Source of the DNA: Nitrospira tepida
Lineage (GTDB): Bacteria > Nitrospirota > Nitrospiria > Nitrospirales > Nitrospiraceae
Assembly (NCBI RefSeq): GCF_947241125.1
Contig: NZ_OX365700.1
Span: 682,001 to 746,000, forward strand
Length of the DNA stretch: 64,000 bases
Direction: 5' to 3'
Shown here: piece after piece, positions 26,051-35,149 of the stretch
How the letters are laid out: each line of letters begins with the position of its first letter
How positions within the stretch are numbered: position 1 is the first letter of the stretch
Made by a program: the position numbers and the translations under genes
The notes under the pieces: generated by a model
The model's input: only the letters and a program-made list of their open reading frames with translations
Database searches by the model: none
What the model was told of the DNA's origin: nothing

Positions 26051-29000
26051 ATGGACACCATTCGCAAGATCCCTGCATCGATGTTGGCCGGCATGACAGC
26101 GACCACGCCGTCCGACGACCCGTTGTCGAGGGGGCGCCGCTGCCTCCTGGCCGGTTCGCGCGGAGGGCTCGCCCGGCTTCCGGCGGTGCTCGCAGGAGCC
26201 ATCGAGCGGGCGCTCGAATGCCAGCGCGATGACCGGCCGTTCCCTGCCGGTACGGCCGGGGAGGTGCTGAGCGCCGCTGAGGACCTGCTCGGGCCGGTCG
26301 AAGTGCCCACCGAGGGGATCGGCACGGACGCGGCGTTGGAACGACTGGCCAGAGTGCTGGCGGAATACGGACTCGACCTGTCCCATCCGCGGGCGGCGGC
26401 GCACCTGCAGCCGCCGCCGCTCTTGGTGGCAGTTGCCGCCGATGCGCTGGCCAGCATCAGCAATGCGTCGTTGGATACCTATGATTCCGGTCCGTCTGCG
26501 ATTGCCGTGGAACGCTGGTTGATCGGGGCGCTCGCCCGGATGGCCAAGCTGGGGCCGAAGGCGGACGGCGTCCTCACACCGGGCGGCTCGATCTCGAATC
26601 TCATGGGCCTGCTGCTGGCGCGCGACCGGGCCGCCCGGCGACGCGGAGTGGACATTCGCCGCGATGGGGTCGGGGCGCTGCCCGGTCCTCTGGTGCTCTG
26701 CTCGGAATGTGCGCATTTCTCGGTCCAGCGGGCCTGCGCCGCCTTGGGATTGGGGGAAGGCGCCGTCCGCACCGTCCCGACGGACGGAGGCCGGCGGATG
26801 TGTGCTCGGGCGTTGGGGGGCCTCCTGCGCGACCTGGCTCCACGCCACACGCTTGTGGCGGTCGTTGCCACCGCGGGCACGACGGACTTCGGGACGATGG
26901 ACCCAATTCCGGAGATCGCGCCACTCGCCGCGGAGTATGGCGTCTGGCTGCACATCGATGCCGCGTACGGCTTCGGCGCCTTGTTCTCCGAGCGCCTGGC
27001 GGATCGGCTGGCGGGTCTGGAGCGAGCCGACTCGATCACCGTAGACCTGCACAAGCTCGGCTGGCAGCCGGCGGCGGCGAGTATCTTGCTCGTGTCTGAC
27101 CACGCCGCGTTCGCCCCGTTGGACCGCGAAGTCGCCTATCTGAACCCGACCGATGATCAGGCGGCGGGCTACGACGGCCTGCTCGGCCGTAGCCTGCAGA
27201 CGACGCGCCGGCCGGATGCGGTGAAGGTCGTCGCCACGTTGCTGGCCTACGGCCGCCGGGGATTGGGGGATATGGTCGATGCCTGCCACGGCTTGGCCTG
27301 CCGCGCGCAGGAGCGGATCGAAGCCGAACCCAACCTGGAACTGGTGTCGCCGGCCGAGCTCACGACCGTCGTGTTCCGGTACCGGTGCACACATCGGCAC
27401 CGGGGGGATCTGGCCCAGATCGAGGACGACATCAACGGCGAATTGCGGCGGCGCCTGCTGGAGCGCGGGATGGCGCTGATCGGCCGCACCGCGGTGCGCG
27501 GGCAAGGGCCCGATTCACCCGAGCGCGTCTGCCTGAAGCTGACCCTGCTCAATCCCACCGCCTCCCCGCACGAGATCGACCACCTCCTCGACGCGGCGCT
27601 GGAGGCGGGCCGGGAGTGTGAAGAGGAGCGGCGGCTGTCAGCGATGGATCGGGTCATCACGGAGGACCCGGCCGGGGATCGGCGCGAGCATGATGTCATC
27701 GCGATCGGCTGCGGGCCGTTCAACCTGGGGTTGGCCGCGCTCGCGTCGACCATCACCGGGTTGGATCTTGTCGTCCTCGAGGCGCGCCCCGAGCTGCGGT
27801 GGCATCCCGGGTTGATGTTCGACGATGCCCGGCTCCAGCTCAGCTTCCTCGCCGACCTGGTGACGCTGGTCGATCCGACGCACCCACTGTCGTTCTTGGC
27901 CTACCTCCGGGACGTCGATCGCATGTACCCGTTCTACATCCGCGAGCAGTTTCATCCGACCCGCGTCGAATACGAGGACTACCTCCGGTGGGCGGCCTCC
28001 CGATTGCCGGCCGTGCGGTTCTCGCACCGGGTCGAAGCGGTTCACTGGGACGAAGCCCGGGAGCGGTTTGTCGTTGAAACGACGCGTGGCGACGGCGCGC
28101 GGCTCGCCCTGGCGGCCAAACATTTGGTGATCGGCATCGGCACCGAATCGTACGTGCCCGAGGCGTTGGCCGGACTGCCGGCGGACAGGCTGGTGCGCGC
28201 CGGAGACTATCTGGACCGCCGGAGCGAGGTGGAACGCGCATCGCATGTGACGGTGGTCGGCGCCGGGCAATCCGGCGCCGAGATCATGGTCGATCTGCTG
28301 ACGCAGAATCTGGCCGGCGGGCCCGCCGTGAGCTGGCTGACCCGGACGCGGTCGTTCGCGCCCCTCGACTACACGAAGCTCGTCCTGGAGATGACGACGC
28401 CGGCCTACGTCCGGTACTTCCATCGGTTGCCCCAGCCGGTGAAAGACCGGCTGGTCGCCGAACAGTGGCAGCACTACAAGGGGATCTCGACCGAAACCCT
28501 GGAGCAGATCCACGACCTGCTGTACCGGCGGCGGCTCAAGCTCGAATCGTCCCCGGTCGACCTCCGGTGCGGTGTCACGATCGAGTCGGCCCGGCAGGAC
28601 GGGTCCGGCCGGCCGGTCCTGCACTGTCGCCATCGCGACACCGGGGCGGTCTTCCCGCACAGCACGGATCTCGTGATCGCGGCGACCGGGTACCGGCACC
28701 GCCGGGCGTCCTTTCTCGGCCCGATCGAGGGGAGGCTGCGCCGAGACGAGCAGGGGCGCTACAAAGTCCGACTCGATCATTCCCTGGAGCTGGCCGACTC
28801 GATCAGCGGGCGCATCTTCGTCGCCCACGCGGACCTGCACAGTCATGGCGCGGCCGCGCCGGATCTCGGCATCGCGCCGTACCGCAATGCCGTCATTCTC
28901 AATGCCATCGTGGGGCGAGAAGTCTACCGGCTCCCGATATCAACGGCGTTCAGCACCTTCGACGCCCCGGGGTCCGACACAGGAGCGTTCGTTTCGGCGC

Positions 29001-29107
29001 ATCCAGGAGAAAGTGCGGTGCTTGCGCCGGCTTGCGACTCCGCACCTAGGCACGCCCTGCGCAGGACAGCCGGCGATCCCACACGTTCGGGCGCGTGTCG
29101 AGCATGA
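26051..29107 (+). CDS. Fused PLP-dependent amino-acid decarboxylase and FAD/NADPH diamine N-hydroxylase (siderophore biosynthesis)
   Basis: 1018 residues joining two enzymes normally separate. Residues about 1-520 are a group II PLP decarboxylase (DesA or diaminobutyrate-decarboxylase type). They show HIDAAYGFGALF, the PLP lysine in DSITVDLHKLGWQP (about K335) and SLQTTRRPDAVKV. Residues about 540-990 are an IucD/AlcA/DesB-type N-monooxygenase. The FAD motif is GCGPFNLGLAALA, substrate-region motifs are SFLADLVTLVDP and PLDYTKLVLEMTTP, the NADPH motif is GAGQSGAEIM, and ATGY closes it. Together they would turn a basic amino acid into a diamine and hydroxylate one amine, the first two steps to a hydroxamate. 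The substrate (lysine, ornithine or diaminobutyrate) cannot be read from sequence. The stop overlaps the exporter start (ATGA). Fusion is supported by one open frame with both cores intact. Confidence 0.92.
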   Translation: MDTIRKIPASMLAGMTATTPSDDPLSRGRRCLLAGSRGGLARLPAVLAGAIERALECQRDDRPFPAGTAGEVLSAAEDLLGPVEVPTEGIGTDAALERLARVLAEYGLDLSHPRAAAHLQPPPLLVAVAADALASISNASLDTYDSGPSAIAVERWLIGALARMAKLGPKADGVLTPGGSISNLMGLLLARDRAARRRGVDIRRDGVGALPGPLVLCSECAHFSVQRACAALGLGEGAVRTVPTDGGRRMCARALGGLLRDLAPRHTLVAVVATAGTTDFGTMDPIPEIAPLAAEYGVWLHIDAAYGFGALFSERLADRLAGLERADSITVDLHKLGWQPAAASILLVSDHAAFAPLDREVAYLNPTDDQAAGYDGLLGRSLQTTRRPDAVKVVATLLAYGRRGLGDMVDACHGLACRAQERIEAEPNLELVSPAELTTVVFRYRCTHRHRGDLAQIEDDINGELRRRLLERGMALIGRTAVRGQGPDSPERVCLKLTLLNPTASPHEIDHLLDAALEAGRECEEERRLSAMDRVITEDPAGDRREHDVIAIGCGPFNLGLAALASTITGLDLVVLEARPELRWHPGLMFDDARLQLSFLADLVTLVDPTHPLSFLAYLRDVDRMYPFYIREQFHPTRVEYEDYLRWAASRLPAVRFSHRVEAVHWDEARERFVVETTRGDGARLALAAKHLVIGIGTESYVPEALAGLPADRLVRAGDYLDRRSEVERASHVTVVGAGQSGAEIMVDLLTQNLAGGPAVSWLTRTRSFAPLDYTKLVLEMTTPAYVRYFHRLPQPVKDRLVAEQWQHYKGISTETLEQIHDLLYRRRLKLESSPVDLRCGVTIESARQDGSGRPVLHCRHRDTGAVFPHSTDLVIAATGYRHRRASFLGPIEGRLRRDEQGRYKVRLDHSLELADSISGRIFVAHADLHSHGAAAPDLGIAPYRNAVILNAIVGREVYRLPISTAFSTFDAPGSDTGAFVSAHPGESAVLAPACDSAPRHALRRTAGDPTRSGACRA

Positions 29108-30297
29108 CCCTCAAGCTCCTGCTGGTGCTGGTGACCGTCATCGCGGTGGTCGGCGACAGCTTGCTGGCTCCGTTTTATCCGCACTACTTTGCGGACGTGT
29201 TCGGCCTGCGCGATCCGGAGCACGTGGGCTTCTACATCGGAGCCTCTTGCTTCACCGTGATGGCGGCCTTTCCGTTCTGGGCCTGGGTCGCCAGGTATCT
29301 GCCCGCGCTGCGCCTGCTGGTCTACACCCAGCTCGCCGCCGGACTTCTGTGCCTGCTGTCGTATGGCGCCGGGTCGCTCCCGATCTTTTGGCTGATGTCG
29401 CTCGGGATGTTTACCTTCAAGGCCAGCTACCTGCTCATCTATCCCTACCTGCTGAGCGAGGAGGCCAAGGACCGCCATGTCGGCACGATCGGGTTGCTCT
29501 CCGTCATCGTGCACCTTGGAGGCATCCTCGGAGCGTTGCTCTCCGGCCTGGTCCTCCAAGTATTGGAGCCGCGCCATCTGTTCCTGGTCATGGCGGCCTG
29601 TGACCTGACGCAGGCGCTCATCTGCCTGCCGTTGGCAAGAGACCAGCAGCGCGGCGCGACCGGTCGGGCAACCGAGTCGCTCCGAGCGCCAAGCCGGGAG
29701 CCGAGAAGCCGGGCGACCGTCCTCGTCTACCGTCTCGGTGCGGTCATGCTGCTCTTCTATTTCAGCGCGTTTCTGACCCGGCCGTTCTTTACCCTGTACT
29801 GGGAGTCGATGTCCGGGCTGGACAATCGCCTGGTCGCCGGCCTGGTCTACGCGATTCCGGGAATCGTGGCCCTGGCGGCGCTGTGGCTCGGGGCGCGACG
29901 GGGCGCGGGTGACGAGGGCCGCCACAGGGTCGTCACGGCCCTTCTCGCGGGGCTGCTCGGGAGTCTGCTCCAAGCCTCTCCCCAGGAGCTGCTCGTGCTG
30001 ATCGGGCGCGGCATCTTCGGCTGGGCGCTGTTCCAGGGGGCCGTTCGTCTCGACCTGCTGTTGTTTCAGCGGAGCGATCCCGAGCGCTACGCGACCGACT
30101 TCAGCAAGATCCACGTGTTTCAACAGCTCGGCGTCCTCTGCTCGTCATTCGCGGCCGGGTCGCTCGTGACAACCCATGGCCTTCGGGCGCCGTTTGTGGT
30201 CGCGTCGGTCGGATTTGTCGCGACCATCTTGTTGTATCGGTGGCTCTTACACCCTGGTGCGCAGCCGGCGGTCAGCAGGGTGACGGCCGCGTTATGA
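29104..30297 (+). CDS. Major-facilitator transporter, probable siderophore exporter
   Basis: 397-residue inner-membrane protein with about 12 hydrophobic helices, for example LLLVLVTVIAVVGDSLLAPF and IGLLSVIVHLGGILGALLSG. The ATG overlaps the stop of the decarboxylase/hydroxylase gene, and its own stop overlaps the next start, both as ATGA. A transporter between siderophore-synthesis enzymes is usually the exporter of the product. Import of the ferric complex across the inner membrane is the less likely alternative. Specificity is not visible in the sequence. Confidence 0.88.
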   Translation: MTLKLLLVLVTVIAVVGDSLLAPFYPHYFADVFGLRDPEHVGFYIGASCFTVMAAFPFWAWVARYLPALRLLVYTQLAAGLLCLLSYGAGSLPIFWLMSLGMFTFKASYLLIYPYLLSEEAKDRHVGTIGLLSVIVHLGGILGALLSGLVLQVLEPRHLFLVMAACDLTQALICLPLARDQQRGATGRATESLRAPSREPRSRATVLVYRLGAVMLLFYFSAFLTRPFFTLYWESMSGLDNRLVAGLVYAIPGIVALAALWLGARRGAGDEGRHRVVTALLAGLLGSLLQASPQELLVLIGRGIFGWALFQGAVRLDLLLFQRSDPERYATDFSKIHVFQQLGVLCSSFAAGSLVTTHGLRAPFVVASVGFVATILLYRWLLHPGAQPAVSRVTAAL

Positions 30298-32780
30298 GCC
30301 ACATGTTGCAGGAGGAAGTTCACGAACCGGAGGAACCTATGCGAAGACAGGACCCATGTTTTGAGAAGGATGTTCCGGCTGTTGGTCGGTTCACGCTCCG
30401 GATGCTGGATGTGCCGGATGACATTCCGCTGGTGCACCGCTGGGTCACGCATGAGCGCGCCAAGTACTGGGGCATGCAACAGCAGTCCGTCGATGACGTC
30501 GAGTCGGCCTATAGGGAGATTCTGAGGCAGCCGGGTTCATCCGTGTTCCTCGGGTTTCACGACGACGAGCCGGCGTTTCTTGTCGAGCGCTATCACCCGA
30601 TGGAGGACGTGGTGGGTCGCTATTACGACGCCCGCCCGGGCGACCGGGGCATGCATATCCTGGTGGCGCCGACAGACCGGCCGATCGCCCAGTTCACCTG
30701 GCATGTCTTCACCGTCGTCATGGATTTTCTCTTCAGCGAGGACTCGGTGGAGCGTATCGTGGTCGAGCCGGACGTCAGGAACGAGAAGATTCACCGGCTG
30801 AACAGGCGTGCCGGCTTCGAATACCAGGACATCATCCAGTTGCCGAAGAAGACCGCCTACCTGGCATTCTGTACGAGAGCCCGGTACCAGACTGCCCTCA
30901 AGCGGAACGGCGGCGAACGAGGCTGGGCCCCCATGTCCGGCGCGGACACCGGCGTTTCGCATCTGACTCCGGGCCTGTGGTCGACGGTCAATGTTCTTCT
31001 GGTCCGAAAGATCATTCGCGAGTTCGCTCACGAGCTGCTGCTGGAACCGCGGCGCACCGGCTCGGAAGGCGGCTGGGAACACTATGTTCTGGGCACCGAC
31101 AGCCCGGACATCGAATATCGGTTTCGCGCGAAGGTGTTGCATCTGGAGCACTGGCACATCGACGCGGCCTCCATCGAAAAATACGCCCGCGGCAAAAGGG
31201 CCCGCCTCGATGCCCTGAGCTTCATCCTGGAAATCCGCCGGCTCATCGGCATCGACCCCGCCATGCTGCCGACCTATATGGAAGAGATCACGAGCACGTT
31301 GTATGGCGGCGCCTACAAGCATGCCAACCAGGAGCTTGGCGCGGTGGAACTCGCCCATGCCGGGTTCCAGGATATCGAACGAGGCATGGCGGAGGGGCAT
31401 CCTGTATTCGTCGCGAACAACGGCCGCATCGGCTTCGACGTGCGGGATTATCGGACCTACGCGCCGGAGGTCGGAGCGGACGTTCGGCTCGTCTGGCTGG
31501 CCGCGCACAAGAGCCGTGCGACGTTCGCCTCCGCCAGCGACCTGAGCTATGGGGATCTGATGCAAAAGACGCTCGGCGCGCCAACCGTGCAGGCCTTCAC
31601 CGAGATCCTGCGGCGGGAAGGGTTGAATCCGGACTCGTACCTCTTTTTCCCGGTTCACCCGTGGCAATGGGAGAACAAGCTCGCCTGTCTGTTCGCCCCC
31701 GACCTGGCCTCTCGGAAGTTGCTGTATCTCGGAATCGGCGAAGAGGTCTATCGCGCGCAGCAGAGCATCCGCACGTTCTTCAACTTTACGCGTCCGGAGA
31801 AACACTACATCAAAACCGCGCTGTCCATCTTGAACATGGGGTTCATGCGCGGGCTCTCCTCCTCTTACATGGAGACGACGCCCGCCATCAACGAATGGAT
31901 CCATGCCCTGATCGAGGGGGACTCGTACTTGCGGGACAGCGGGTTCGGGATTCTGCGCGAGGTCGCGTCCGTCGGCTATCGGCACCCGCATTATGAAGCG
32001 GCGGTCACCGGGGACAGCCCCTATAAGAAAATGCTGGCTGCGCTCTGGCGCGAAAGCCCGGTGCCGCGCTTGGCGGCGGGAGAACGGCTCATGACGATGG
32101 CGGCGCTGTTGCATCGGGACCGTGACGGCGTCGCGCTCCTCCCGGAGCTCATCCGGGCGTCCGGCGTGGGCGCGGAGCAATGGGTGCGGCGATATCTCCG
32201 CTGTTATCTGGCTCCGCTCCTGCACTGCTTCTACGCGCACGATCTGGTGTTCATGCCGCACGGGGAGAACATCATCCTCGTGTTGCGGGACCATGTGCCG
32301 GTCCGCGTGGTTCTCAAGGACATTGCGGAGGAATCGGCGGTCCTCGACGCCCGGGTGCTGCCCGAGAAGGTCCGCCGCCTGTCGGTTTCGGTTCCGGAAG
32401 AGATGAAGGTGCTGTCGCTCTTCGTCGACGTGTTCGACTGTTTCTTCCGCTACCTGGCCGAGCTGTTGTGGGAGGAGCGCCTGTGTTCCGAGACGGGCTT
32501 CTGGCGGCTGGTGGCGGAATGCGTGCTGGAGTATCAATGGAAACATCCGGAACTGTCGGAGAAGTTCCGGCGCCACGATCTGTTCGCTGCAGAATTTCGG
32601 CGCTCCTGCCTCAACCGGTTGCAGATCGCCAACAATCGCCAGATGATCGATCTGGCGGATCCGGCGAAGAACCTGCAGTTTGCAGGGACGCTGGCCAATC
32701 CGATCGCGCCGTTTCGCTCGACCGGGCGAGAGGACGGCCACATCCGGGAGTTCATTGATGAGCCGACAAGCGTAGTGTGA
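30294..32780 (+). CDS. Fused GNAT acyltransferase and IucA/IucC (NIS) siderophore synthetase
   Basis: About 828 residues. Residues about 20-190 are an IucB/AlcB/DesC-type acyltransferase (FTLRMLDVPDDIPLVHRWV, and EDSVERIVVEPDVRNEKIHR then LNRRAGFEYQ). It would acylate the N-hydroxylated diamine. Residues about 200-800 are an NRPS-independent siderophore synthetase that uses ATP to join carboxylate and amine. It shows GHPVFVANNGRIGF (about 368), FPVHPWQWENKL (about 453), ILNMGFMRGLSSS, HGENIILVLRDHVPVRVVLK, and a C-terminal FhuF-like region. With a single NIS synthetase, condensation of the hydroxamate units themselves (alcaligin, bisucaberin or desferrioxamine logic) is more likely than a citrate core; this is inference. 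The ATG at 30294 overlaps the exporter stop; ATG 30339 has a better site (ggaggaacct) and is a serious alternative. Confidence 0.92.
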   Translation: MSHMLQEEVHEPEEPMRRQDPCFEKDVPAVGRFTLRMLDVPDDIPLVHRWVTHERAKYWGMQQQSVDDVESAYREILRQPGSSVFLGFHDDEPAFLVERYHPMEDVVGRYYDARPGDRGMHILVAPTDRPIAQFTWHVFTVVMDFLFSEDSVERIVVEPDVRNEKIHRLNRRAGFEYQDIIQLPKKTAYLAFCTRARYQTALKRNGGERGWAPMSGADTGVSHLTPGLWSTVNVLLVRKIIREFAHELLLEPRRTGSEGGWEHYVLGTDSPDIEYRFRAKVLHLEHWHIDAASIEKYARGKRARLDALSFILEIRRLIGIDPAMLPTYMEEITSTLYGGAYKHANQELGAVELAHAGFQDIERGMAEGHPVFVANNGRIGFDVRDYRTYAPEVGADVRLVWLAAHKSRATFASASDLSYGDLMQKTLGAPTVQAFTEILRREGLNPDSYLFFPVHPWQWENKLACLFAPDLASRKLLYLGIGEEVYRAQQSIRTFFNFTRPEKHYIKTALSILNMGFMRGLSSSYMETTPAINEWIHALIEGDSYLRDSGFGILREVASVGYRHPHYEAAVTGDSPYKKMLAALWRESPVPRLAAGERLMTMAALLHRDRDGVALLPELIRASGVGAEQWVRRYLRCYLAPLLHCFYAHDLVFMPHGENIILVLRDHVPVRVVLKDIAEESAVLDARVLPEKVRRLSVSVPEEMKVLSLFVDVFDCFFRYLAELLWEERLCSETGFWRLVAECVLEYQWKHPELSEKFRRHDLFAAEFRRSCLNRLQIANNRQMIDLADPAKNLQFAGTLANPIAPFRSTGREDGHIREFIDEPTSVV

Positions 32781-32852
32781 TCTGACGGAGCGAGACGGGG
32801 TGCAATCCGCGACGCTGCGCCGAGTTTCGCCGAGGTCCCGGTTCGCTCGATA

Positions 32853-32888
32853 TTGAAAACCGCTCTCAAAGTGGGCTAGGATCGCCCT
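32853..32888 (+). promoter_or_regulatory. Promoter with Fur-like operator before the second PepSY gene
   Basis: TTGAAAACCGCTCTCAA (32853-32869) fits the TTGANA-N5-TCTCAA pattern. Its left half TTGAAA can also serve as a -35 box with TAGGAT (32876 onward) as -10. Overlap of operator and promoter would give repression. The motif is weaker here than at 4830 or 35031. Confidence 0.4.
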
Positions 32889-32961
32889 ATCCCAATTCGT
32901 GAAGCGGCCGGAGGGTCTCGAATCCCGGAGCCCATTTTCCAGAATGGAGGGGAACGAGACC

Positions 32962-34224
32962 ATGGCCGGATCGCCCGTCGCCGTTCAAGAGCCTGTCGCT
33001 GCCTCGGCGGAGGTCGGCGCCGCCCCGCCGCCCGCCTCCACTGTGCTCCGGCATCCGCTTCGCCGACTGTGGTTGCAAACCCACCTCTACCTCGGCCTGG
33101 TCGTCGGCGGCCTCTTCGTGCTCGTCAGCCTCACCGGCAGCCTGCTCGTGTTTTATAAGGCCATCGACGGATGGCTCAATCCGGATCTGCTCCGCAGCCG
33201 GTCTGCGGGCGAATCCCGCCCGCTCAATGACATTGTCGCAGCGGCGCGGGCCGCAAGACCGAATGGAGGCGGCTTGGAGCACATCCGGCTTCCTGACCAT
33301 CCGGACGATACGGTCCTGGTCTGGTACACGATTCCGACCCATGACCCGGAAGAACCCCGCTGGATCGAAGTTCGGATCGACCCGGCGACGGCCGAGGTGT
33401 TGAGCCCCGGCCGCGAGTGGGGCGGCACGCTGGTGTCGTTCATCTACGAACTGCACGAATCGTTGCTGATCGACAAACCAGGCCAAACCATCGTGGGCTT
33501 CCTCGGCCTGTTCCTGCTCGTCTCAGTCGGCACCGGCCTCTATCTCTGGTGGCCGAGCCTCGGCCGGCTGCGACAGGCGTTTTCATGCAAACCCGGTCGG
33601 AGCGTCATTCGGTGGCATTACGATCTCCACAAGCTCAGCGGTTTCTACAGCGCGATCATCCTGGCCGTGCTCGCGTTCACCGGCGTCTATCTGGAGTTCT
33701 CCGAGTATGTCGTTCCGCTGGTCAGAATCTTCTCGCCGGTGCAGGAATTTCCCAAGAAGGGCGACCTGCGCTCCAGTCCTCCCGCACCCGGCGCGCCGGC
33801 GCTGTCCGCCGAGCAGGCGGTGGCCCGCGCGCGGGAAATTGTTCCGGAAGGGGAACTCAAGTTTCTTTCGGTCCCGGACCATCCGGAGGGCGTCTTTCGA
33901 ATCGGGCTGCGCCAGCCCGGCGAGGTGCGGGAATCAGGCGGGCAGAGCCAGGTGTGGCTCGATCAATACAGCGGCGCGGTCTTGAAGGTCCGCGACTGGC
34001 GGAACTTCACCGCCGGTGATACATTCCTGGCCTGGCTGTTCCCCCTGCACAACGGCGAGGCCTTCGGATTGGCGGGACGATGGATCGTGTTTGCGAGCGG
34101 CGTGATCCCATTGGTCCTCTACGTCACGGGACTTCGCATGTGGTGGCTGAAGCGGCGGGCCCATCAACGGCAGCGGGCAGGAACAGTCGCCTCGGTCGCG
34201 CAGGAGCGCTTCGCACATGATTGA
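32962..34224 (+). CDS. PepSY-associated transmembrane protein after the siderophore operon
   Basis: About 420 residues, inner membrane. The first helix is LGLVVGGLFVLVSLTGSLLV, followed by a periplasmic PepSY-like region. Further helices include IVGFLGLFLLVSVGTGLYLW, FYSAIILAVLAFTGVYLEF and WIVFASGVIPLVLYVTGLRM. Histidines near helices (YELHESLLID, WHYDLHKLSG, FPLHNGEAFG) could bind heme, as proposed for reductases of this family. It is clearly related to the protein at 18442 but longer. It overlaps the following ZIP permease gene by 8 bases. I infer reduction of ferric siderophore with the ZIP protein taking up released iron. The ATG at 32962 follows ggagggg. Confidence 0.88.
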   Translation: MAGSPVAVQEPVAASAEVGAAPPPASTVLRHPLRRLWLQTHLYLGLVVGGLFVLVSLTGSLLVFYKAIDGWLNPDLLRSRSAGESRPLNDIVAAARAARPNGGGLEHIRLPDHPDDTVLVWYTIPTHDPEEPRWIEVRIDPATAEVLSPGREWGGTLVSFIYELHESLLIDKPGQTIVGFLGLFLLVSVGTGLYLWWPSLGRLRQAFSCKPGRSVIRWHYDLHKLSGFYSAIILAVLAFTGVYLEFSEYVVPLVRIFSPVQEFPKKGDLRSSPPAPGAPALSAEQAVARAREIVPEGELKFLSVPDHPEGVFRIGLRQPGEVRESGGQSQVWLDQYSGAVLKVRDWRNFTAGDTFLAWLFPLHNGEAFGLAGRWIVFASGVIPLVLYVTGLRMWWLKRRAHQRQRAGTVASVAQERFAHD

Positions 34225-34969
34225 CCTGATCGGGTTGGGCCTCGTGGCCGGCGTCATCCCGGTCTATCTCGGCATCGGCGTCGCCCTGGCGCTCGGCAAG
34301 ATCCTGCCGCGATCCTGGGAGGGCGCCTTGATCGGCGTGGCGACGGGCGTGTTGGCCTACCTCTTTTTCGACCTCATGCACGAAGCCGTGGAGCTGACCG
34401 GCGCGCGGGATGGAGTCTCGTGGGGCGTGTTTCTGGGTAGTCTCGGCATCAGCTTGATCGGCCTCGTCGCGTTGGAATCCAGCCAGATCCTTGGGACCGG
34501 ATCAACCGGCCGCCTGCTCTCGCTTCCGTACATGATCGCCGTCGGCATGGGGTTGCACAATCTGGGGGAAGGCTTGGCGATCGGCGCCAGCTATGCCGCC
34601 GGGGAGTGGGTCCTCAGCGCGCTGCTCGTAACCGGGTTTGCGCTCCACAACGGAACCGAAGGGTTCGGGATCGTTGGGGCTGCCGGAAAGGCTCCGTTGC
34701 CATGGCTCGATGTGTGGTGGCTTGGCCTGTTGGCCGGCGGTCCCACCTGCGTCGGCACCCTGTTGAGCGGGCAGGGCCTGTCTCCGTATTTCTCGATTGC
34801 CTTCTATACGCTCGCCGCCGGCTCGCTGCTCTATGTGATTCTGTCGCTCACCGCGATGTCCTACACGGCGTCGCGTCGTCTCCAAGTCGCCTCCGGCGTC
34901 TTTGCCGGCATCAGCCTCATGTATGTCACGGCCATGGTGCTGACCCTCGTGTCGGGCATCCGCAGCTAA
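34217..34969 (+). CDS. ZIP-family metal permease
   Basis: 250-residue inner-membrane protein with about eight hydrophobic helices. The metal-binding helices carry the family motifs HNLGEGLAIG (about residue 114) and HNGTEGFGIVG (about residue 145). The start lies within the end of the PepSY gene (8-base overlap), so the two are translated together. ZIP proteins import zinc, ferrous iron or manganese; ferrous iron is the natural guess here because of the neighbours, but zinc cannot be excluded. Confidence 0.88.
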   Translation: MIDLIGLGLVAGVIPVYLGIGVALALGKILPRSWEGALIGVATGVLAYLFFDLMHEAVELTGARDGVSWGVFLGSLGISLIGLVALESSQILGTGSTGRLLSLPYMIAVGMGLHNLGEGLAIGASYAAGEWVLSALLVTGFALHNGTEGFGIVGAAGKAPLPWLDVWWLGLLAGGPTCVGTLLSGQGLSPYFSIAFYTLAAGSLLYVILSLTAMSYTASRRLQVASGVFAGISLMYVTAMVLTLVSGIRS

Positions 34970-35030
34970 TTCGTATCGAAGCCCAAAAAAAGGTCTGTAC
35001 TTTTCCGACGGGAATCCCTATACTCTTTAG

Positions 35031-35053
35031 TTGAGACGAGTTCTCAATATCAA
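35031..35053 (+). promoter_or_regulatory. Fur-like operator before the zinc-ribbon/peroxiredoxin-fold gene
   Basis: TTGAGACGAGTTCTCAA is nearly identical to the operator at 4830 (one base different over 17) and is followed by the same ATATCA. It overlaps a possible -10. The transcript would pass through the terminator at 35116 before reaching the gene at 35200 and then the sigma factor at 35934. Confidence 0.5.
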
Positions 35054-35115
35054 AACTAGATGTGCCGCGCCGTTTCGACGCGCGCGGCGGAGAGGCCGGA
35101 GTCATCGATGACCGG

Positions 35116-35149
35116 AGCCCGAGCGTACCAGGTACGCCCGGGCTTTTTT
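35116..35149 (+). terminator. Intrinsic terminator in the leader before the zinc-ribbon gene
   Basis: AGCCCG-A-GCGTACC pairs with GGTACGC-CGGGCT, an almost perfect stem of about 13 pairs with a very small loop, followed by a run of T. It is preceded by further potential hairpins (GCCGCGC/GCGCGGC, and CCGG around TCATCGATGA). Strong enough to stop most transcripts, so downstream expression needs read-through or a second promoter. Confidence 0.7.
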
